This document shows, one piece after another, positions 9,599 to 18,066 of a stretch of DNA of 64,000 nucleotides (the first letter of the stretch is position 1; every line of letters begins with the position of its first letter). The stretch comes from Desulfurispira natronophila. GTDB taxonomy: Bacteria > Chrysiogenota > Chrysiogenetes > Chrysiogenales > Chrysiogenaceae. A program made the position numbers and the translations under genes. The notes below the pieces were generated by a model. The model was not told where the DNA came from and did no database searches. It was given only the letters and a program-made list of their open reading frames with translations. The DNA is taken from assembly GCF_014203025.1 (NCBI RefSeq), contig NZ_JACHID010000005.1, positions 111,286 to 175,285 on the forward strand, given 5' to 3'.

Positions 9599-10885
9599 CT
9601 ATTGCAGGCTCAGAACCACTACGGCGGTGACCAGAATATTGACCAGCGCTATAGGGAGCAGAACCTTCCAGCAAAGCATCTGCAGTGTGTCATAGCGGAA
9701 GCGGGGAAGAGTCCATCGGATCCATACGTACAGGAAGCCGACAAGGAATACCTTCATAATAAAGACCACAATCTGAATTATCATGGTAAGGATCTGTGCT
9801 CCCATTTCTCCCAGCCCACCGGAGAGAGCCAGCAGCAATACCAGATTGATGACAACCGCCAGAGCGATAAATACTACTGTCAGAACATTGGCTTCCCGGA
9901 CCCTGGGATCATTTGGCCGATCATAGTGACTGCGACTGTTTTTGCGCATCCACAGAATGAACATGCCAAAGAACAGTGGCACGAGTACCAGCAGGGTCTG
10001 GGCTACCAGTGTAGCGTTTTCCCGCAAGGTTTCGGTGTTGAGCCAGGGAATGTGGTAGCCGCCCAGGTAAAGAGTAACGATAATGGCGCTGGAAACAAAC
10101 ATCGCCACGTATTCACCCATAAAAAACAGGGCAAACTTCATTGAGCTGTATTCTGTGAAGTAACCGGCAACAATCTCGCTCTCACCTTCAGCAATGTCAA
10201 AAGGTGTCCGGTTCGCCTCGGCTACAGCAGTTATAAAGAAAAGAACAAAACCAACGGGCTGAAGAATAATACCCCAAGCAGGTATGAAGCCCCACAGCAG
10301 CTCACCCTGGTAGCGCACCATATCTCCAAGATGAATGGAGCCGTAGACACCAAGCAGAGCAATGACCGCCAGTGCCAGTGGTATTTCAAAACTCACCACC
10401 TGTGCAGTAGCTCGCAGGCCACCGAGCATTGAGAATTTGTTGTGGGATGACCAACCAGCGATAATTACGCCGTAAACAGCAAAACCGGCAATCCCCAAAA
10501 ACCACAGGATACCCACATCAGTAGGAATACCTTGCATCATGTAAGTGGTTTCACCAATAGTTATATCATCAGCAAAGGGAATGACGGCAAAGGTGAGTAG
10601 AGCGACACAGAAGACCAGGGCCGGTGCCACCATAAAGTAAATTTTGTTCTTTATGTGGCTGGGAGTAAGATCCTCCTTGAAGATTAGCTTGACGGCATCA
10701 GCCACTGGCTGCACCAACCCTCCCAGGGTAAAGCCACCAACATTGGCCCGGTTTGGACCTATGCGATCCTGGATAAAAGAGGCGCCGCGTCGCTCCATCC
10801 AGACAAAGATGACAATAAACGTCAAGGGTACAAAAATGGCAAATGCTACGCGCAGCACTACCATCAGGATGTCAATACCGGTCAT
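9599..10885 (-). CDS. nuoH: NADH-quinone oxidoreductase subunit H, with long insertion
   Basis: Membrane subunit that helps form the quinone site at the junction of the two complex I arms. Family marks include FVWMERRGASFIQDRIGPN, QPVADAVKLIFKED, AEANRTPFDIAEGESE and the C-terminal WIRWTLPRFRYDTL. At 428 residues it is clearly longer than the usual 320-350. The extra length lies between LGGYHIPW (about residue 275) and the last conserved helices (about residue 365) and adds two hydrophobic segments (QTLLVLVPLFFGMFILW and VLTVVFIALAVVINLVLLLA). Its ATG overlaps the nuoG stop by four bases. Confidence 0.95.
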   Translation of the reverse strand: MTGIDILMVVLRVAFAIFVPLTFIVIFVWMERRGASFIQDRIGPNRANVGGFTLGGLVQPVADAVKLIFKEDLTPSHIKNKIYFMVAPALVFCVALLTFAVIPFADDITIGETTYMMQGIPTDVGILWFLGIAGFAVYGVIIAGWSSHNKFSMLGGLRATAQVVSFEIPLALAVIALLGVYGSIHLGDMVRYQGELLWGFIPAWGIILQPVGFVLFFITAVAEANRTPFDIAEGESEIVAGYFTEYSSMKFALFFMGEYVAMFVSSAIIVTLYLGGYHIPWLNTETLRENATLVAQTLLVLVPLFFGMFILWMRKNSRSHYDRPNDPRVREANVLTVVFIALAVVINLVLLLALSGGLGEMGAQILTMIIQIVVFIMKVFLVGFLYVWIRWTLPRFRYDTLQMLCWKVLLPIALVNILVTAVVVLSLQ

Positions 10886-12453
10886 ACATGTGCCTCCTTC
10901 TTCTCAAGAGCTACACCCGTGTCCGGGAGGTCGTCCCAGGAGACTTCAGCCAGGGCAGCTACTTTGGCTGACAGTTCCTGACGCAGAACTTGCAGCTCGC
11001 TGTTCCAGGCATCTGATGCCAGCTGGGCCAGGGTTACTTGTGCCGGAGCAGCCGTGTTGTCGTTTGTCACGGCTTTCTCGATGTGCTGCAGAATGCCATC
11101 GCAATTGACAAGAGCCCCAGAGTACTCGCTGTATGATGCACAGGGTATAGTGATGTCTGCCAGACGACTTGCTCCTCCGGAATGGGAGTCCACGGCTATG
11201 ACCGTTTTTTCATCAAGCAAAGTCGTAATTTCGTCAGCCTGCTCAACACTCAGACCATCCAGAATGTCATTGCCAAGCAACAGGACAACAGCGCTTTCCC
11301 TCAGGTAACGGGTAAAGTGAGCCTTATCCTGGGAAATTTCCAGCAACTCCAGTGAGCGTCTATTTGCCGCTTTATCGTCTCGAATCAGGTAATCGTCGCC
11401 ATCACCGACCTGCACCTGATTCGCACTGTATCCATTAATCTTGCCGCCATAGTGCTCTGCCAGTTTTTTGGCACTGTAGAGCTGCTCCGTCGTCCAGTTT
11501 GGATCTACCACTACCAGCAAGTTGCCGCTTGATCCCTCTATGCTGGAACGAGCAGACTGTATGGCATTAACAGTATCTTCAGGAATCCCATTTACTGTGG
11601 CGCGGGTCATGCGATTTTCATTTTCTCGACGGTAACTTAATCGCCCTTCATCACAGATGAAGTGTCCGTTGACCAGGTCATTGACCCGAGGTCGGAAACG
11701 GTAAACCTTGTCGCGCTTGTACTTCTCCTGGTTATGATCTACATAGATACTGCACCCTTTAGCACAGCCGTGACAAACACTTTTGGCTGTCTTCAGGTAC
11801 CAAACCCGCTGCTTGAAACGAAAATCCTTGCTGGTCATGGCACCCACGGGGCAGATATCGATAATATTCATGGCATAACGATTGTCCACTGGCTTACCGG
11901 GGAACGTGGTTACCCGGGCCAGCTCACTGCGGTTGGTGATGCCCAGCTCAGCCGTTCCAGTCACCTGGCGCAGGAAGCGTACGCAACGTGCACAAAGCAC
12001 GCAACGCTCCTGATCGTGCACAATATTACAACCAAAGTCGAACTTCTTGCCCTTATCTACCTTTTTACTCGCATCCATACGGCTTTGGTATGGACCAAGC
12101 TCCATGTAGTAGTCCTGCAGCTTGCATTCACCAGCCTGGTCGCAGATAGGGCAGTCCAGAGGATGGTTGATAAGGGTAAATTCCAACGTATTGCGTCGCA
12201 ACGCCATTGAGCTCTCACGGCTAAGATAAATTTCCATGCCATCCTGAGCTGGGGTATTGCACGCAATCTGGGGACCCCTTCCACCTTCTACTTCTATAAG
12301 ACACAGGCGACAGTTACCGTCAAAACCCAGTGCCGGATGGTAGCAGAAGTGTGGGATGTGTATTCCCGCGGCGTCCAGAGCAGCGATTAGGTTGACCCCT
12401 TCTTCAACCTCTACGCTCTGTCCGTCCACTTTTATTGTCACCATTTTTGCCAT
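10882..12453 (-). CDS. nuoG: NADH-quinone oxidoreductase subunit G, short form
   Basis: Iron-sulfur subunit of the NADH-dehydrogenase module. In order: an N-terminal 2Fe-2S ferredoxin domain (HFCYHPALGFDGNCRLC), the His-Cys3 cluster (HPLDCPICDQAGECKLQ), a 4Fe-4S cluster (CVLCARCVRFL with a later CPVGA), and CHGCAKGCSIYVD plus a downstream Cys that matches cluster N7. The remainder is a shortened molybdopterin-oxidoreductase-like region. At 523 residues it lacks much of the C-terminal domain of typical 700-900-residue NuoG. The start was moved from 12486 to the ATG at 12453, 8 bases after GAGG, giving the usual ferredoxin N-terminus and a 14-base gap after nuoF. Confidence 0.94.
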   Translation of the reverse strand: MAKMVTIKVDGQSVEVEEGVNLIAALDAAGIHIPHFCYHPALGFDGNCRLCLIEVEGGRGPQIACNTPAQDGMEIYLSRESSMALRRNTLEFTLINHPLDCPICDQAGECKLQDYYMELGPYQSRMDASKKVDKGKKFDFGCNIVHDQERCVLCARCVRFLRQVTGTAELGITNRSELARVTTFPGKPVDNRYAMNIIDICPVGAMTSKDFRFKQRVWYLKTAKSVCHGCAKGCSIYVDHNQEKYKRDKVYRFRPRVNDLVNGHFICDEGRLSYRRENENRMTRATVNGIPEDTVNAIQSARSSIEGSSGNLLVVVDPNWTTEQLYSAKKLAEHYGGKINGYSANQVQVGDGDDYLIRDDKAANRRSLELLEISQDKAHFTRYLRESAVVLLLGNDILDGLSVEQADEITTLLDEKTVIAVDSHSGGASRLADITIPCASYSEYSGALVNCDGILQHIEKAVTNDNTAAPAQVTLAQLASDAWNSELQVLRQELSAKVAALAEVSWDDLPDTGVALEKKEAHV

Positions 12454-12467
12454 TGATAGTACCTCAC

Positions 12468-13757
12468 TCACTTGGGAAAGGGGCACTTGCCCAGTTTGAT
12501 ATGTTCTTCGAACTCTTCACGAAACTTGAGGATATGGCTTCGACATGGCATAGCAGCGGCACCTGAAAGGACGCATACTGTCTTGCCTTCCACATTATCC
12601 GCAATACTGAGAAGCAGATCGAGATCTTCCATTTTGCCTTTCCCGTCTTCTATGTCGGCGACCACCTTGTACATCCAGCCCAGTCCTTCACGACAGGGTG
12701 TGCACTGACCACAGGATTCATGCTGGTAAAAGTACAGCAAGTTTTTCAGATTGCGCACCATGCAAGTTTGATCATCAGAGACAATCATGCCACCGGAACC
12801 AAGCATGCTACCATTTTCCATAAGTGATTCGTAATCGAGAGTACACTTGGCCACATCTTCGGCATTAAGTACCGGGCAGGAGGAACCTCCAGGTATAACC
12901 GCCTTGAGCTTGCGGCCCTTCCACACTCCACCGGCTAACTTATCGATGAACTCCTGCATGGAGACTCCCATCTCCACTTCGTACACACCTGGTTTTTCCA
13001 CATGACCGCTGATGCCAAAAAGGAAGGTGCCCGCACTCTTTTCTGTTCCAAATTTGCGATAACCTTCGGCACCGTGTTCAATAATATATGGCACGGATGC
13101 TATGGTCTGGACGTTGTTGATGATGGTAGGAGCATCGTAAAGACCAACCAGGGCAGGGAAGGGTGGTTTAACGCGAGGCTGGCCTTTTTTACCCTCAATG
13201 GACTCCAAAAGAGCCATTTCCTCGCCACATACGTAGGCACCGGCACCGCTGTGAACCGTGACGTCTACCCGGTAACCCTTGCCACAAGCATTCTCACCCA
13301 GCAAGCCAGCTTCATAGGCCTCGTCAATGGCATTTTGAAGCATGCGAGCCTGAGCCACATACTCACCACGAATGTAAATATACGCATCGTGAGCCTTGAT
13401 GGCGTAGCAGGTAATAATTATTCCCTCAATCAGCATGTGAGGGTCTTTTTCAATAATCTGGCGATCCTTGAATGTCCCTGGCTCTGACTCATCGGAGTTT
13501 ACTGCCAGGTAAACCGGCTTGTCGTTATCCTTGGGCAAAAAGCTCCACTTCATCCCTGCAGGAAAACCAGCTCCACCGCGCCCGCGCAGGCCGCTGTTTT
13601 TGACTTCCTCGACAATATCCCCAGGCTCCATACCAAAGGCCTTGTCTATTTGGGAGTAGCCACCATGTTGGCGGGCAACTTCCAGGGTGAAGGAGTCCTT
13701 GAGATGGTACTTGGCGCTCAGGACTTTTACTTCTTTCAGTTCTACTGCTGCTGTCAT
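12468..13757 (-). CDS. nuoF: NADH-quinone oxidoreductase subunit F (NADH/FMN binding)
   Basis: Oxidises NADH and passes electrons through FMN to cluster N3. Conserved features: GRGGAGFPAGMKWSF (NADH/FMN), ESEPGTFKDR, GAGAYVCGEEMALLES, and the 4Fe-4S ligands SCGQCTPCREG plus a distal Cys. I place the start at the ATG at 13757, which has GAGGTGG 5 bases upstream. The longer frame back to 13835 would lie inside nuoE and adds 26 atypical residues. This gives 429 residues, normal for NuoF. Confidence 0.96.
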   Translation of the reverse strand: MTAAVELKEVKVLSAKYHLKDSFTLEVARQHGGYSQIDKAFGMEPGDIVEEVKNSGLRGRGGAGFPAGMKWSFLPKDNDKPVYLAVNSDESEPGTFKDRQIIEKDPHMLIEGIIITCYAIKAHDAYIYIRGEYVAQARMLQNAIDEAYEAGLLGENACGKGYRVDVTVHSGAGAYVCGEEMALLESIEGKKGQPRVKPPFPALVGLYDAPTIINNVQTIASVPYIIEHGAEGYRKFGTEKSAGTFLFGISGHVEKPGVYEVEMGVSMQEFIDKLAGGVWKGRKLKAVIPGGSSCPVLNAEDVAKCTLDYESLMENGSMLGSGGMIVSDDQTCMVRNLKNLLYFYQHESCGQCTPCREGLGWMYKVVADIEDGKGKMEDLDLLLSIADNVEGKTVCVLSGAAAMPCRSHILKFREEFEEHIKLGKCPFPK

Positions 13758-13770
13758 TACTTCCACCTCT

Positions 13771-14286
13771 TCACGGCAACTGGTCCAGAATCTGGTCCAC
13801 CCGCTCAGGGGTGAGATTCTCGTGGTAGTCGTCATTAAGCTGCATCATGGGCCCACCACCGCAGGCTGCCAGACACTCCACCTGACTCAGGGTAAATCGC
13901 CCATCAGCAGTGGTCTGCCCCGGCTTGATACCAAGCTTTTTGCTAATGTGCTTCAAAATTTCCTCTTTACCCCGCAGTTCACAGGAGAGGGTGCGGCACA
14001 ACTGAATATGATACTTCCCGATAGGGTGAAGGTGGTACATTGTGTAGAATGTTGCCACTTCGTAGACATCGGTAACAGGAATTTCCAGACGCTCGGCAAT
14101 ATACTCCATGGCCTCGGCGCTGACCCATCCTTCCTGCCGTTGGGCAAGCCACAGGCAGGGGAGGTTAAGAGATTTTTTCTGGTCCTTTGGGTAGCGCGTA
14201 AGGAGCTGCTGGAATTTTCTTTCAGTCTCTTCACTAAAGGCAAAGGGCTTATCGGCCCGTATGGCTTTTCGTTCTTCTGCACTCAT
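13771..14286 (-). CDS. nuoE: NADH-quinone oxidoreductase subunit E (2Fe-2S)
   Basis: Thioredoxin-like 2Fe-2S subunit (cluster N1a) paired with NuoF. The four ligands appear as CRTLSC and CLAAC, followed by GGGPMMQLND. The N-terminal helical part is normal (YEVATFYTMYHL). It has 171 residues, overlaps nuoD by four bases and ends 13 bases before the chosen nuoF start. Confidence 0.97.
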   Translation of the reverse strand: MSAEERKAIRADKPFAFSEETERKFQQLLTRYPKDQKKSLNLPCLWLAQRQEGWVSAEAMEYIAERLEIPVTDVYEVATFYTMYHLHPIGKYHIQLCRTLSCELRGKEEILKHISKKLGIKPGQTTADGRFTLSQVECLAACGGGPMMQLNDDYHENLTPERVDQILDQLP

Positions 14287-15503
14287 CGGTCCAACTCACC
14301 TGCTATGATGTTAAAGCTTCCGAGGTTGATGACGGCGTCGGCTACCATTCCACCTTCAATAACGTGGGGATAAGCCTGCATCATGTAGAAACAGGGGGGG
14401 CGCACCTTGACTTTATACGGGCCACCACTGCCATCGGATACAATGTAGAACCCGAGCTCACCATTGGCGGCCTCGGTGGCATCGTAGATTTCACCAACCG
14501 GCGACTTTATGCCTTCGAATATAAGCTTGAAGTGATTCATCAAGGCTTCGATATTGTCGTAAACTTCACCCTTGGGAGGGAGGAATACGTTGGAGTCGCT
14601 TACATTAACCGGCCCACCTGGGATTTGCTTCACTGCCTGGCGAATAATTTTCATGCTCTCGAAGCACTCTTCAAAGCGCACCATAATGCGATCATAGATA
14701 TCTCCGCGGGTACCGACAGGAATATCAAAGTCAAAGTTTTCATAACCGTAGTAAGGGGCGTCCTTGCGCATATCATAGGCAACGCCGCTGGCTCTCAGAC
14801 AGGGACCGGTGAAACCATAGGAAAGGGCGTCTTCAGCAGACACCTCACATACTCCCATACTGCGATCGTGGACAATACGATTCTTTTTTACCAGACCAAG
14901 AGAGTCCATTATCCCAGCTTCACATTTTTTCACCACGTCATCGAGCTCTTCTTCCCATCCATCATAAAAGTCGTGGTACATACCACCAACCCGAGCAAAA
15001 GAGTTGGTCAGACGGGCGCCGGTAAGTTTGGCAAGAAAGTCGTAGACAAACTCTCGCTGGTTGTAAAGGTACCAGTAGTTCGTCAAGGCACCCATATCTA
15101 CGAAGTTGGCGGCGTTGCACACCAAGTGATCGATAATACGTGAAAGCTCACTGAGAATAACGCGCATGTACTTGCAGCGTTCAGTGATTTCTATGCCCAT
15201 CAGGGACTCTATGGCCTTGGCCAGCCCTACATTATTCATTATGGCAGAGCAGTAGTTAAGGCGATCGGTATACGGGATCCCCTGGTTCCAGGTTCCCAAC
15301 TCCACACTCTTTTCAAACCCTCGGTGCAGATAACCAATCTCGGAAACACCAGCCACAATATTCTCACCATCCAGAGCCACCATGGTACGCAGAGTGCCGT
15401 GGGATGCCGGGTGCGATGGTCCCATGTTGAGAAACATCAGGTCTGTGTTCAGGTACGAGTGCATATCTGCCTGTTCAATAGTTGGCTGCATGGTGTTACT
15501 CAT
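14283..15503 (-). CDS. nuoD: NADH-quinone oxidoreductase subunit D (49 kDa)
   Basis: Quinone-site subunit of the connecting module, related to the large subunit of NiFe hydrogenases. It shows [41 protein letters not shown] and a C-terminal end in ELDR. With 406 residues it is a stand-alone NuoD, not fused to NuoC as in E. coli. Its start overlaps the nuoC stop by four bases. Confidence 0.97.
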   Translation of the reverse strand: MSNTMQPTIEQADMHSYLNTDLMFLNMGPSHPASHGTLRTMVALDGENIVAGVSEIGYLHRGFEKSVELGTWNQGIPYTDRLNYCSAIMNNVGLAKAIESLMGIEITERCKYMRVILSELSRIIDHLVCNAANFVDMGALTNYWYLYNQREFVYDFLAKLTGARLTNSFARVGGMYHDFYDGWEEELDDVVKKCEAGIMDSLGLVKKNRIVHDRSMGVCEVSAEDALSYGFTGPCLRASGVAYDMRKDAPYYGYENFDFDIPVGTRGDIYDRIMVRFEECFESMKIIRQAVKQIPGGPVNVSDSNVFLPPKGEVYDNIEALMNHFKLIFEGIKSPVGEIYDATEAANGELGFYIVSDGSGGPYKVKVRPPCFYMMQAYPHVIEGGMVADAVINLGSFNIIAGELDR

Positions 15504-16036
15504 ACACTCACCCCCTTCTCGGCCAGGCGTTGAGTCATTTCATCCATAAGGTCATCTGGCTCGTTGCACAGGTGACGACGGGTAACGGGATAGTCTTTAC
15601 GCAGCGGATGACCAACGAACTCCTGGTGGTTGAGTATTCGTTTCAACAAGGGGTGGCCACTAAAGTGGATTCCGTACTGGTCATAGGCTTCGCGTTCAGC
15701 CCAGTTAGCACACTTCCAAAGCCCGGTCACGGAAGGTACACCGGCCTTTTCATCAAGCACAGGAGCCTTAACCACGACCACCTGGCCTTTCTGCCAATTG
15801 CGTAGAACATAGACCACATAGAAGCGAGCGTCTTTCTTTTCCGGGTATGACAGATAATCTACGACCGTGATGTCAAGCAGCATGGTAAACCCGAGAGACG
15901 GTTCATCTCTAAGGGCGGTGAGAACCTCCACCACCGCACCGGGTTGGATTACCAGGGCCTGGCGATCACGGAAGTCTTCCACACCAATAATGTGGGAAGA
16001 AAATTGTGTCTGAAGCTTTTGCATTACTTCCTGCAT
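15500..16036 (-). CDS. nuoC: NADH-quinone oxidoreductase subunit C (30 kDa)
   Basis: Peripheral-arm subunit of the connecting module. The family signature is split between [21 protein letters not shown] and [21 protein letters not shown]. It has 178 residues and no fusion to NuoD. It lies 11 bases after nuoB. Confidence 0.96.
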   Translation of the reverse strand: MQEVMQKLQTQFSSHIIGVEDFRDRQALVIQPGAVVEVLTALRDEPSLGFTMLLDITVVDYLSYPEKKDARFYVVYVLRNWQKGQVVVVKAPVLDEKAGVPSVTGLWKCANWAEREAYDQYGIHFSGHPLLKRILNHQEFVGHPLRKDYPVTRRHLCNEPDDLMDEMTQRLAEKGVSV

Positions 16037-16047
16037 AGGTTCTCCTC

Positions 16048-16596
16048 TCAGTCTCTGGCTCGTACTTGATCTTCAAGGTGATCAAGAATGCCCGTATGCT
16101 CAGGCTTGCGATTCACCAGGATCGTCTCTTCCTTCAATTTCTTTTGAATGAGGAAGATAGCATCAAGGATAGCCTCGGGACGAGGTGGACACCCGGAAAT
16201 ATAGGCATCCACAGGAATTACCTCGTCAATTCCTTGCAAGGTGCAGTAATTGTCATAAAACCCACCGGAACAAGCACATGCCCCCATACTGATGACCCAC
16301 TTTGGGTCGGGCATCTGCTCGTAGATCCGCTTAAGCACCGGAGCCTGCTTCATACTGATGGTACCAGCCACAAGCAGCAGGTCAGCCTGCCGGGGAGAGA
16401 AGCGGATAACCTCTGCCCCAAAACGGGACAAATCGTGCTGGCTCGCTGCTGCACTCATAAATTCAATGGCACAGCACGCCGTACCAAAGGTCATGGGCCA
16501 CAGTGAATACTGCCTGGCCCAGTTGACAACCGCATCAAGAGTTGTCGTGATGACACTGTCGCCAAAAGTGGCCTCTACACCTACTCCTACTCCCAC
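16048..16596 (-). CDS. nuoB: NADH-quinone oxidoreductase subunit B (cluster N2)
   Basis: Holds the terminal 4Fe-4S cluster N2 that reduces quinone. Ligands are visible as the tandem cysteines in [12 protein letters not shown], then MGACACSGG and SGCPPRPEA. The start is a GTG at 16596, with AAGGAG 7 bases upstream; the gene overlaps nuoA by ten bases. The N-terminus is a valine/glycine alternation before the conserved region. It has 182 residues. Confidence 0.96.
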   Translation of the reverse strand: MGVGVGVEATFGDSVITTTLDAVVNWARQYSLWPMTFGTACCAIEFMSAAASQHDLSRFGAEVIRFSPRQADLLLVAGTISMKQAPVLKRIYEQMPDPKWVISMGACACSGGFYDNYCTLQGIDEVIPVDAYISGCPPRPEAILDAIFLIQKKLKEETILVNRKPEHTGILDHLEDQVRARD

Positions 16597-16946
16597 TTTA
16601 AGGCTCCTTTCTTGATGACATACACCAGTCCTTCAAAGAGTGTGAGCATGAAAACGAGCATGACAATAAATCCATGCCAACCCAACTCACGCATGCTGAC
16701 CGCCCAGGGATACATAAAGACGGCCTCAATGTCGAAAATAATGAAGAGAATCGCGACCAGATAATACTTGACGCTGAAGCGCTGCGTTGCGGTTCCCACC
16801 ATACTGGAAACACCGGCTTCATAGATGTCGTTTTTGATCCTGCCACCACTGCGGGGTCCGATGAAACCCGTTAGCAGGAAAATGGCCGGAAACAAAACCG
16901 CAATACCGATCAAGAGCACCGCAGCAAGTACCAGTTCTGCAGACAT
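16587..16946 (-). CDS. nuoA: NADH-quinone oxidoreductase subunit A
   Basis: Three-helix membrane subunit and first gene of the operon (119 residues). It shows YEAGVSSMVGTATQRFSVKYY and the conserved acidic stretch FIIFDIEAVFMYPWA. An AGGGGAGG sequence lies just before the ATG. The operator candidate at 16998-17014 is about 50 bases upstream. Confidence 0.97.
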   Translation of the reverse strand: MSAELVLAAVLLIGIAVLFPAIFLLTGFIGPRSGGRIKNDIYEAGVSSMVGTATQRFSVKYYLVAILFIIFDIEAVFMYPWAVSMRELGWHGFIVMLVFMLTLFEGLVYVIKKGALKWE

Positions 16947-16983
16947 AGGCCTCCCCTTGGAGTAAAATTTTTAAAATGAATAC

Positions 16984-17035
16984 CTTATACGTTGTATTTG
17001 TATACGGTATACAATCCCATAAAACAGTGTATCAA
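16984..17035 (-). promoter_or_regulatory. Putative nuo promoter with palindromic operator
   Basis: On the minus strand two overlapping promoter candidates can be read: TTGATA (17030-17035), 18 bases, TATACC (17006-17011); and TTGTAT (17009-17014), 19 bases, TATAAG (16984-16989). Centred on them is a perfect 8+1+8 inverted repeat (16998-17014, arms TTGTATAC and GTATACAA). Palindromes of this kind are typical targets of GntR-type repressors, so a regulator may bind over the promoter; this is inference. Confidence 0.5.
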
Positions 17036-17138
17036 AAAAAAACCAGAAAGAAAAGAGACTTGTAACTCTTTTAACAACCTTCGGCGTTTGCACCACCAAG
17101 GGACTTAGCGGCAGCAAGTAGCAGCAAATCAAACCGCC

Positions 17139-17828
17139 TCAATCAATCATTGTAGGTTCTCTTACATGGGTGCGTGTTATATGAGCGCAGGCCTGCAGGC
17201 AGTGCTCGAACACCGCACAACCATGGCGTTGCAAACTCTCAGCCGTTTCATAGCCGCTGGTCACTGCCAGAGGGGTAACGCACGCTGCCACGGCGCTTTC
17301 TACATCCATGGATGTGTCACCTATCATGTAAACTTCTGGGCCAGGCATAACTTGCATACGCTTCAGCGCAGTAAGAATTGGCTCGGGGTGGGGCTTGACG
17401 CAGACAACGTCCTCAAAACCCACCACTGTTTCAAAGTAACCCAGCACCTGCAAGTGCTGGAGAATTTCAATAGAGTAGCGCCCGGTCTTGGTGGTCACCA
17501 CCCCCATGCGTGCAAAAGCCTTAACCTGTTGCAAGGCCAAAATCCCGTACGGAAGCAGCGTGGTTTTCTGACGAGCAATACTTCGGTAGTGCTGCTTATA
17601 GGCTGCAACAAACGAGTTGACATGGTGCTCATCAATACCCAGACGCCGAAACATCTCCGTCAGCGGGTGACCGATGAGCGCAACAACGCTAGAAGCAGGA
17701 AGTGGATGCCTGCCGTGAACACGAAACGCTGTTCCAAAGGACTCCACTATAGCGTCAGTCGAATCAATCAAAGTACCGTCGAGATCAAAAAGCACGACTG
17801 GTTTATCAGCAGCAGCCACTGAAGTCAC
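17139..17828 (-). CDS. gph: HAD-superfamily phosphatase, phosphoglycolate phosphatase-like
   Basis: Hydrolase of the HAD family, likely acting on 2-phosphoglycolate or another small phosphate. Motif I is LFDLDGTLIDS with both catalytic aspartates, motif II is VVTTKTG, the conserved lysine lies in VKPHPEP, and motif IV is IGDTSMDVESA. The helical cap between motifs I and II is of subfamily I type. It has 229 residues. The start is a GTG at 17828 without a clear SD. It is divergent from leuS. The exact substrate cannot be told from sequence. Confidence 0.85.
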   Translation of the reverse strand: MTSVAAADKPVVLFDLDGTLIDSTDAIVESFGTAFRVHGRHPLPASSVVALIGHPLTEMFRRLGIDEHHVNSFVAAYKQHYRSIARQKTTLLPYGILALQQVKAFARMGVVTTKTGRYSIEILQHLQVLGYFETVVGFEDVVCVKPHPEPILTALKRMQVMPGPEVYMIGDTSMDVESAVAACVTPLAVTSGYETAESLQRHGCAVFEHCLQACAHITRTHVREPTMID

Positions 17829-18066
17829 CGATTTGCCATGAATTTGGGCATCTTGTTTTCACCATCAAAATAAGATACAAACTGAAGGTTCCTGGCAGGG
17901 TGCCAAAAGGCGAACCGTCACCATGAAAGAAAAGAATCAAGCGAGGGCATGAGCGCCGAATCAAAACCGCCAGCCAACCCTGCGTCACCGGCACACCGAA
18001 CAAGCATGTATCGTGGCCATCAAGATGCACGCCTGCCTCGCAATTTCACTCTGGAGTATAGATTGT

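Noticed and set aside
13758..13835. Longer N-terminus for NuoF
   Set aside because: It would lie inside nuoE, is unlike the family, and the ATG at 13757 has a strong SD.
14364..15143. Plus-strand open frame of 259 codons
   Set aside because: It lies wholly inside nuoD on the other strand and has no SD or recognisable domain.
17887..17916. T-box-like leader before leuS (AGGGTG near a GGTTC/GAACC stem)
   Set aside because: Only the first bases match the T-box core; the conserved ACCGCG part, specifier loop and terminator are missing.
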